Positions 58,699 through 64,000 of a stretch of 64,000 bases of DNA are shown in pieces. The translations under genes and the position numbers were made by a program. The stretch spans positions 434,001-498,000 of the forward strand of contig NZ_JACCCC010000001.1 in NCBI RefSeq assembly GCF_013408795.1, written 5' to 3'. The notes under the pieces were generated by a model that did not search any database, was not told where the DNA came from, and was given only the letters and a program-made list of their open reading frames with translations. The first letter of the stretch is position 1; the number at the start of each line of letters is the position of its first letter. This DNA comes from Spinactinospora alkalitolerans (GTDB lineage: Bacteria > Actinomycetota > Actinomycetes > Streptosporangiales > Streptosporangiaceae).

Positions 58699-58983
58699 GC
58701 CTAGATTGCTGATGGGGGAAGGCGGGACTGTTTCCAGGCCTTGGTCGGACCCGTGGTGACCTGGTGGGGCTGTTGTCGGGCGCGCAGCGTCCGGCGAAGC
58801 GAAAGGTCGCGGGAACACGGCGTCTCAAGGCCCCGGCCGTCTGTGGCGGGCGACCGGCACGGATCGTGCGGCGCGGCCTTCCGCGCCGCCGGCGCCGGCG
58901 CGCTGACGGCAGCCTTCCCAAGCCGTGCGGCGGTGCAGGAAAGAACCGCGGCCACAGCCCCCACTCCCATCAACGATTTAGGC
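58699..58983. repeat. Interspersed repeat, copy D, with terminal inverted repeats
   Basis: GCCTAGATTGCTGATGGG at 58699 is inverted at 58966-58983 with 15 of 18 matches, bounding 285 bases like a small non-autonomous element. The left 98 bases match copy B at 35022-35116, but the right part does not. The last bases touch the start of the histidine kinase gene at 58988. No transposase is encoded. Confidence 0.65.
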
Positions 58984-58987
58984 TTTT

Positions 58988-60214
58988 GTGGTGGGAAAAG
59001 AGGAGTCGACGGACCTTCGGACGTCGGCGGGCGGCACCGTGCTGCGCCTGCTGCGCCTCGCGCTGCACGGCGGTTTCCTGGTGCTGCTCGCCATAGCCGT
59101 GATCCGCCTCGACCCCGACGGCGGTTCGGGCCGCGACCGCGTCGCGCTGGGCGGCGCGGTGCTGCTGGCGCTCGTCTACTGCGCGGGCGCGTTCGTCGGC
59201 CGGCACGGGACCCGGCGCGCCCCGGCCCTGGTCTGGCTGGCCGCGGTGACCGCCATATGGGCGGCGCTGCTGCTGGTCGGCCCCGACTTCGCGTGGTTGG
59301 CCTTTCCGCTGTTCTTCATCCACCTGCACCTGCTGCGCCGCGCGCACGCCGTCGCCGCGGTGCTGGTGATCACCGGGGCGGTCATCGCGACGCAGGCGCT
59401 GCACGCCGGCCGGCTCTCGATGGCGATGATGCTGGGGCCGCTCCTCGGCGCGGCGTTCGCGGTCGTCATCGCTCTCGGATACGCCGCGCTGTACAGGGAG
59501 AGCGAGCAGCGGCGCGTCCTGATCGACGACCTCACCCGCACCCGCGGCGAACTCGCCGCCTCCCAGCATCAGGCGGGGGTGCTGGCCGAGCGCGAGCGGC
59601 TGGCCAGGGAGATCCACGACACCCTCGCCCAGGGCCTGTCCAGCATCGTGCTGCTGCTCCGCTCGGCCGAGACGACGCTGCCCCAGGACCCCGCGATCGC
59701 GCTGGCGCGCATCGCCGAGGCCCGCGAGAGCGCGTCGGCGAACCTGGCCGAGGCGCGCCGCTTCGTCCGCGACCTGGCCCCGCCCTCCCTCTCCGGCGGC
59801 AGCCTCCCCGAGGCGCTGCGGCGGCTGTGCGAGCGGACCGGCCGCGACAACGGGATCGACTGCCGCTTCCGGGTCGACGGTTCTCCGGCGGCGCTGCCGC
59901 CCGGCTACGAAGTGGCGCTGCTGCGCGCCGCTCAGGCCAGCCTCGCCAACGTCACCGCGCACGCCCGCGCCGCGACCGCCGTCGTCACGCTGGGCTACCT
60001 CGGCACCGAGGTGACCCTCGACGTCTACGACGACGGCGTCGGTTTCGCCCCCGACCCGCCGCGCGCGCCCCGACCCGACGGCACCGGCTTCGGGCTGCCC
60101 GCGCTGCGCGAGCGCATCGCGGGCCTCGGCGGCCGCCTGGACGTCGAGTCCGCCGCCGGCGAGGGCACCGCGGTCGCGATCCGCCTGCCGCTGACCCGCG
60201 AGGAGAACCCGTGA
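58988..60214 (+). CDS. NarL/DesK-type sensor histidine kinase
   Basis: This 408-residue kinase has about five or six N-terminal helices (residues 18-165), a dimerisation domain with the phosphoacceptor His in ERERLAREIHDTLAQGLSS (near residue 217, HisKA_3 type), and an ATPase domain with YDDGVGFAPDP and GTGFGLPALRERIA. GTG at 58988 follows the end of repeat copy D by four bases, and no ribosome site is clear, so a downstream start is possible. Its TGA overlaps the regulator's GTG. Confidence 0.92.
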   Translation: MVGKEESTDLRTSAGGTVLRLLRLALHGGFLVLLAIAVIRLDPDGGSGRDRVALGGAVLLALVYCAGAFVGRHGTRRAPALVWLAAVTAIWAALLLVGPDFAWLAFPLFFIHLHLLRRAHAVAAVLVITGAVIATQALHAGRLSMAMMLGPLLGAAFAVVIALGYAALYRESEQRRVLIDDLTRTRGELAASQHQAGVLAERERLAREIHDTLAQGLSSIVLLLRSAETTLPQDPAIALARIAEARESASANLAEARRFVRDLAPPSLSGGSLPEALRRLCERTGRDNGIDCRFRVDGSPAALPPGYEVALLRAAQASLANVTAHARAATAVVTLGYLGTEVTLDVYDDGVGFAPDPPRAPRPDGTGFGLPALRERIAGLGGRLDVESAAGEGTAVAIRLPLTREENP

Positions 60215-60864
60215 GCCCGGACCCGCTGCGCATCCTGCTCGTCGACGACCACCCGGTGGTGCGCCGGGGGCTGCGCGCGATGTTCGCCGACCGCGACGAC
60301 ATGCGCGTGGTCGCCGAGGCCGCCGACGGCCGGACGGCCCTCGACGCCCTGGAAGGCGGCCCCGAGGACGCCGGGCGCGTCGACGTCGTGCTGATGGACC
60401 TGCAGATGGGGGCCGGGATGGACGGGGTGACCGCGATCCGGCACATCGCCGCGCTGCCCGACCCGCCGCCGGTCCTGGTGCTGACCACCTACGACACCGA
60501 CGCCGACATCCTCGCCGCCGTGGAGGCCGGCGCGACCGGCTACATGCTCAAGGACGCCCCGCCCGAGCAGGTGTGCGAGGCGGTCCGGGCCGCGGCCCGC
60601 GGGCAGACCGCTCTGGCCCCCGATGTCGCGGCCCGGCTGATGGACCGGCTGCGCTCCCCGCGGCCCGCGCTCAGCAGCCGCGAGATCGACATCCTCCGGC
60701 TGCTCTCCCGCGGCCTGTCCAACAGGGCGATCTCCCGCGAGCTGTTCATCAGTGAGGCCACCGTCAAGACGCATCTGGTGCACGTCTTCGACAAACTCGG
60801 CGTGGACAACCGCACCGCCGCCATCACCACCGCGCTCGAACGCGGCATCATCCGCATCACCTGA
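60211..60864 (+). CDS. NarL/LuxR-type response regulator
   Basis: This 217-residue regulator has a receiver domain (LLVDDHPVVRRGLRAMF; phosphoacceptor Asp in VVLMDLQMG; Lys in YMLKDAPPEQ) and a LuxR helix-turn-helix (LSSREIDILRLLSRGLSNRAISRELFISEATVKTHLVHVFDKLGV). GTG at 60211 overlaps the kinase stop. It is likely to control the divergent ABC transporter and is the closest candidate for binding the palindrome at 58663. Confidence 0.94.
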   Translation: MSPDPLRILLVDDHPVVRRGLRAMFADRDDMRVVAEAADGRTALDALEGGPEDAGRVDVVLMDLQMGAGMDGVTAIRHIAALPDPPPVLVLTTYDTDADILAAVEAGATGYMLKDAPPEQVCEAVRAAARGQTALAPDVAARLMDRLRSPRPALSSREIDILRLLSRGLSNRAISRELFISEATVKTHLVHVFDKLGVDNRTAAITTALERGIIRIT

Positions 60865-60927
60865 CTCGTGCGGTGGGTGGCCGGCAGCGCCTCCACCAGA
60901 TCGGCCAGGTCCCGGCCGGCTGCCGTC

Positions 60928-61005
60928 AACGTGAGTTTCAACCTCGACCATCGGGGGTCGTGAAGCCTCAGCCGAAGGAGGGACTCGTGGTGACCGGGCG
61001 ATCAT
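60928..61005. repeat. Interspersed repeat, copy E (fragment)
   Basis: Read on the plus strand, GTGAGTTTCAACCTCGACC and the following GGGGGTCGTGAAG and GTGACCGGGCGATC match the end of copy C read in reverse (41708 back to about 41634). It lies between the convergent response regulator and acyltransferase genes, and overlaps the acyltransferase stop. Confidence 0.6.
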
Positions 61006-62387
61006 CGGCGCCCGCGCATCCGACGGCGGGTGATCCGCAGTACGGCCGCGCCGAGCAGGTACGCCGCCAACGCCCCGGTCGGCAGGCCGCCAGGGCCGTG
61101 GTATCCCTGACCGGCGAGTGCGATACCGATGAAGCCGCCCAGAACGGACGCCGATCCGCCGACGGTGAGCGCTCTCCACGCCCACGCCCGCAGGCGCGTC
61201 TTCACGTTCCCGCTGTCCGCGTCGATGCCGTGTCCCGTTCCGGACGGACCGGTCCGCTGCTCGATCCGGCCGAGCACGGCCACGAACACGGTGAGCACCA
61301 GTGCCGAGCAGGCGAGCCACGGCAGGCGCCACAGTATCCACGCGGCCGAACCCACCGGCGGCTGGGGGAAGATCCCCGTCGGATAGAGCGCCGCCGCGGC
61401 GACCACGGCCGCCGCCATGTGCCACAGGAACACGGTGAGGACCACCGCGTTCATGCCCACCACCACCGTCCACGGCCGCATGCGCCGCAGCCACCGGTTG
61501 CCCGCCCGGTCCAGGGACAGGGCGATCCCGGTCTGGGTGAGCGCGAGCGCGAGAAGAGCCAGTGTCGGCGGCGCGGTGTTCTGGAACTCCGCGCCGGGCA
61601 CGCCGACCATGCTGATCGGATAGGGGCCGAAGACGGTCAGTGCCGTCAACACCCCCAAACCCACCACCACCATGGGGCCCGTCGAGCGGAAGTCGGTCCT
61701 GAGCCGTCCGTCCCGCCAGGCGAAGCCGAGTTGGTGCACCGCCAACCAGACGAGGAGATGATTGGCGGCGCCGATGACAGGCACGTCCAGCGACATGCGC
61801 GCCGCGTCCGAAGCGCCGACCACGGCGGCGAGGGCGACCGGGACGGCGAGGCCGGCGCGCCGGTGCAGGGCATGGGTCAACGGGGACAGGAAGACGACAG
61901 CGAGGTAGGCGGCGAGGAACCACAGCGGGATCGAGGCCGCCCAGGTGGCCATGCCGATGAGCTCCGGCTCGACCCCGAAGACCCGAGCGAGTACGGCGGA
62001 GGCCGCGAGCAGCACGAGAAACGCGGTCGTGGGCCGGAGAAGCCGGTCGGTGCGGCCGAGCAGCCAGCTTGCGGCGTCGCCGCCCCTGCCACGGTGGGAG
62101 CGGAGGGAGGCTCCGTTCGCATAGCCGCCGACGAGGAAGAACACCGGCATGACCTGGAAGAGCCAGGTCAGTGGGCGACTCCACGGCAGCGTGGCCAGAG
62201 CGTTGCCCCCGTGGACGCCACCGTCGTCATGGACCACGACAATGGCGAGCCAGTGCCCGATCACCACCGCTGAGATGGCGAAGGCGCGCAGGAGGTCGAC
62301 GTGGCGATTCCTCGTTTCCGGGGTGCGTGCGGCCAAGCGGCGCAGGCCGGAGACGGTTTCCCCCGGATCGCGGGACAATGTTCTCAC
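61002..62387 (-). CDS. Acyltransferase-3 family membrane protein
   Basis: This 461-residue protein has ten or more helices and the acyltransferase-3 signature RNRHVDLLRAFAISAVVIGHW with the conserved catalytic-type His, then FQVMPVFFLVGGYAN. Such enzymes move acyl groups to sugars or lipids at the membrane. GTG at 62387 was taken; no ribosome site is clear. Its last codons lie in repeat copy E. It is convergent with the two-component pair. Confidence 0.88.
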   Translation of the reverse strand: MRTLSRDPGETVSGLRRLAARTPETRNRHVDLLRAFAISAVVIGHWLAIVVVHDDGGVHGGNALATLPWSRPLTWLFQVMPVFFLVGGYANGASLRSHRGRGGDAASWLLGRTDRLLRPTTAFLVLLAASAVLARVFGVEPELIGMATWAASIPLWFLAAYLAVVFLSPLTHALHRRAGLAVPVALAAVVGASDAARMSLDVPVIGAANHLLVWLAVHQLGFAWRDGRLRTDFRSTGPMVVVGLGVLTALTVFGPYPISMVGVPGAEFQNTAPPTLALLALALTQTGIALSLDRAGNRWLRRMRPWTVVVGMNAVVLTVFLWHMAAAVVAAAALYPTGIFPQPPVGSAAWILWRLPWLACSALVLTVFVAVLGRIEQRTGPSGTGHGIDADSGNVKTRLRAWAWRALTVGGSASVLGGFIGIALAGQGYHGPGGLPTGALAAYLLGAAVLRITRRRMRGRR

Positions 62388-62532
62388 CTGCCAGAGACGT
62401 CCGCTCAGCCGGTGGGGCCGAAACCCGCGTCCCGATTGCCGGCTGAGATCAGATGGATACCTCTTCGACTTCCCGGATCGGGCTCGGGGATACCTCCCGA
62501 ACGCCCCGCGCGGCGAACGCGTGGTCTCGGCG

Positions 62533-63936
62533 CTACTTGTCGAGGGCGGCGGGGTCGAAGTCGACCCGCCTGCCGAGGAAGTGGTTGGCCAGCCAGAAAA
62601 GCACGCCGATGCCGAGCAGCGCGCCGGCGATGACGTACTCCTCCAACGGTCGGCCGGTGATCGGCAGCGCGAAGAACACGCAGGTGATGGCGCCGAGCAC
62701 CGGGGCCCAGGTGGGCGCGGTGAAGTGCTCGTGGGCGACCCTGTCCCTGCGCAGTACCAGCACCGCGACGTTGACCACGGCGAACACCATCAGCAGCAGC
62801 AGCGAGGTGGTGCCGCCGAGGTCGGCGATGGTCACCGAGCTGACCAGGATGACGGCGATGATGCTGGTGAACAGAACCGACACCCACGGGGTGCGGCGGA
62901 CCGCGAGCACCGATCCGAACGCGCGCGGGATGACGCGCTCGTTGGCCATGCCGTAGAGCAGCCGGCTCGCCATCAGCATGTTGATCAGCGCGGTGTTGGT
63001 CAGCGCGAATATCGCGATGAGGGAGAACACGACCGGCGGGAACCAGGGCGCCGCCGCCTGGACCACCAGCAGCAGCGGGCCGTCGGACTCCGCCAGCAGC
63101 CCCGTGGGCACCAGGGCCGAGGTGACCACGGCGATGGCCAGGTAGATCATGGCCGTGATGCACAGGCCGAGGAGCACCATCCGGGGGAACGTCCGCACCG
63201 GATCCCTGGTCTCCTCGGCCATGTTCACCGAGTCCTCGAAGCCGACCATGGCGAAGAAGGCGAGCGCGGTGGCCGACGTGACCGCGAAGAACGGGCCGGT
63301 GTCGGTGTTGAACTCCAGCAGCCGCCCGGGATCGCCGCCGAGGCCGGGGTCGCCGGACCCGCCGAGGATGGCGATCACGCCGAACACGATGACGATGACG
63401 AGGCCGGAGAGCTCGACCAGGGTGAGGAGGACGTTGAGCCTCACCGACTCGCTGATCCCGCGCAGGTTGATGCCGGCGAGCAGTAGCAGGAAGCCGATGG
63501 CGACGGCCCACGAGGGCACGTCCGGCCCGACGATCGCGGCGAGGTAGTCGCCGCTGACCCCCTGCGCGGCCGATGCGGCCGAGGTGATGCCCGAGCTCAT
63601 GACGGCGAAGGCGACCATGAACGTCAGAAAGTGCACCCCGAACGCCTTGTGCACGTACAGCGCGGCGCCCGCCGCGCGCGGGTACTTGCTGACCAGCTCC
63701 AGGTAGCTGAAGGCCGTCAGGAACGCCACCAGGAACGCGACCAGGAAGGGCACCCACAGCGCGCCGCCGACCCTGCCGGCGATCTGGCCGGTCAGCGCGT
63801 AGATCGTCGTTCCGAGGACGTCGCCGATGACGAAGAGCAGCAGCAGTTTCGGGCTGATGACCCGCTTCAGCGGGGTGCTGCCGTCCGAGCCTTCCGCCGC
63901 GGACGCGTCGGGATCCGGCCTCGGTCCGTCGCTCAT
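62533..63936 (-). CDS. APC-superfamily amino acid permease
   Basis: This 467-residue permease has twelve helices and the APC opening KLLLLFVIGDVLGTTIYALTG, a helix-1 unwound Gly-rich segment, and AMVGFEDSVNMAEETRDP between helices 6 and 7, typical of APC/YhdG-type transporters. The ATG at 63936 lies close to the window edge, and 64 bases upstream hold no clear promoter. Substrate is an amino acid or polyamine; specificity is unknown. Confidence 0.93.
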   Translation of the reverse strand: MSDGPRPDPDASAAEGSDGSTPLKRVISPKLLLLFVIGDVLGTTIYALTGQIAGRVGGALWVPFLVAFLVAFLTAFSYLELVSKYPRAAGAALYVHKAFGVHFLTFMVAFAVMSSGITSAASAAQGVSGDYLAAIVGPDVPSWAVAIGFLLLLAGINLRGISESVRLNVLLTLVELSGLVIVIVFGVIAILGGSGDPGLGGDPGRLLEFNTDTGPFFAVTSATALAFFAMVGFEDSVNMAEETRDPVRTFPRMVLLGLCITAMIYLAIAVVTSALVPTGLLAESDGPLLLVVQAAAPWFPPVVFSLIAIFALTNTALINMLMASRLLYGMANERVIPRAFGSVLAVRRTPWVSVLFTSIIAVILVSSVTIADLGGTTSLLLLMVFAVVNVAVLVLRRDRVAHEHFTAPTWAPVLGAITCVFFALPITGRPLEEYVIAGALLGIGVLFWLANHFLGRRVDFDPAALDK

Positions 63937-64000
63937 GTCAACCCCGTTCGTCCTGCTCGATACCTGCCCCCTCGCCCCAAGGAGCGTAGTGCTCCGGTGA

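Overview
The window is very GC-rich with strong G/C third-position bias, frequent GTG starts, ATGA/GTGA stop-start overlaps and actinobacterial gene types (a HelR/HelD-like RNA-polymerase motor, an MprAB-like two-component pair, an MnhA-MnhB fusion, an HtrA protease with a Pro/Gly-rich cytoplasmic N-terminus, heterotetrameric sarcosine oxidase). This points to an actinomycete chromosome, most likely Nocardiopsaceae-like; the family placement is inference. No rRNA, tRNA, CRISPR array, prophage or intact insertion sequence was seen.

Layout. 0-3 kb: a DoxX-like membrane protein, an MprA/MprB-like regulator-kinase pair and the tail of a dead IS30-type transposase. 3-10 kb: a minus-strand Mrp-type Na+/H+ antiporter operon (mnhA with fused mnhB, then C, D, E, F, G), with overlapping or abutting genes throughout, facing a divergent MarR gene. 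10-20.7 kb: DMT permease, GT4 glycosyltransferase, HtrA protease, MFS exporter, acyl-CoA thioesterase, MarR regulator, rhodanese and three small membrane proteins. 21-28 kb: HelR-like ATPase, tandem universal stress protein, LigB-type dioxygenase, MFS exporter and release factor 3. 28.5-31.9 kb: quinone oxidoreductase, SDR and acyl-CoA dehydrogenase genes whose two promoters carry the same TetR-type operator. 32-34.5 kb: secreted SGNH hydrolase and AnmK. 35.3-41.3 kb: FCD-type GntR regulator divergent from soxBDAG. 41.8-46.1 kb: a two-gene molybdenum hydroxylase (fused FeS-MoCo subunit plus FAD subunit) divergent from a TetR regulator. 46-50 kb: secreted and membrane proteins, a truncated M23 peptidase and an AraC regulator. 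50-58.5 kb: an ABC exporter behind a SoxR/MerR-type promoter, a frameshifted MFS gene, a MarR gene followed by a beta-propeller and MoaD/ThiS-like protein pair, a VOC protein with a tandem-repeat tail, and a MacB/LolD-like ABC transporter. 59-64 kb: a NarL-type two-component system, an acyltransferase-3 protein and an APC permease.

The structure least explained by genes is a family of degenerate interspersed repeats (31871-32015, 35022-35305, 41391-41776, 58699-58983, 60928-61005). They sit in spacers, mostly where transcription units converge or end. Two copies carry a long near-perfect stem whose core is GGTGGGCGATT, and two neighbouring genes end inside a repeat. Other points of note are a long charged coiled-coil tail on MnhC, two genes that appear to start at CTG, the propeller plus ubiquitin-like pair behind a 13-bp hairpin, and an AT-rich island upstream of anmK that may drive a structured leader or small RNA.
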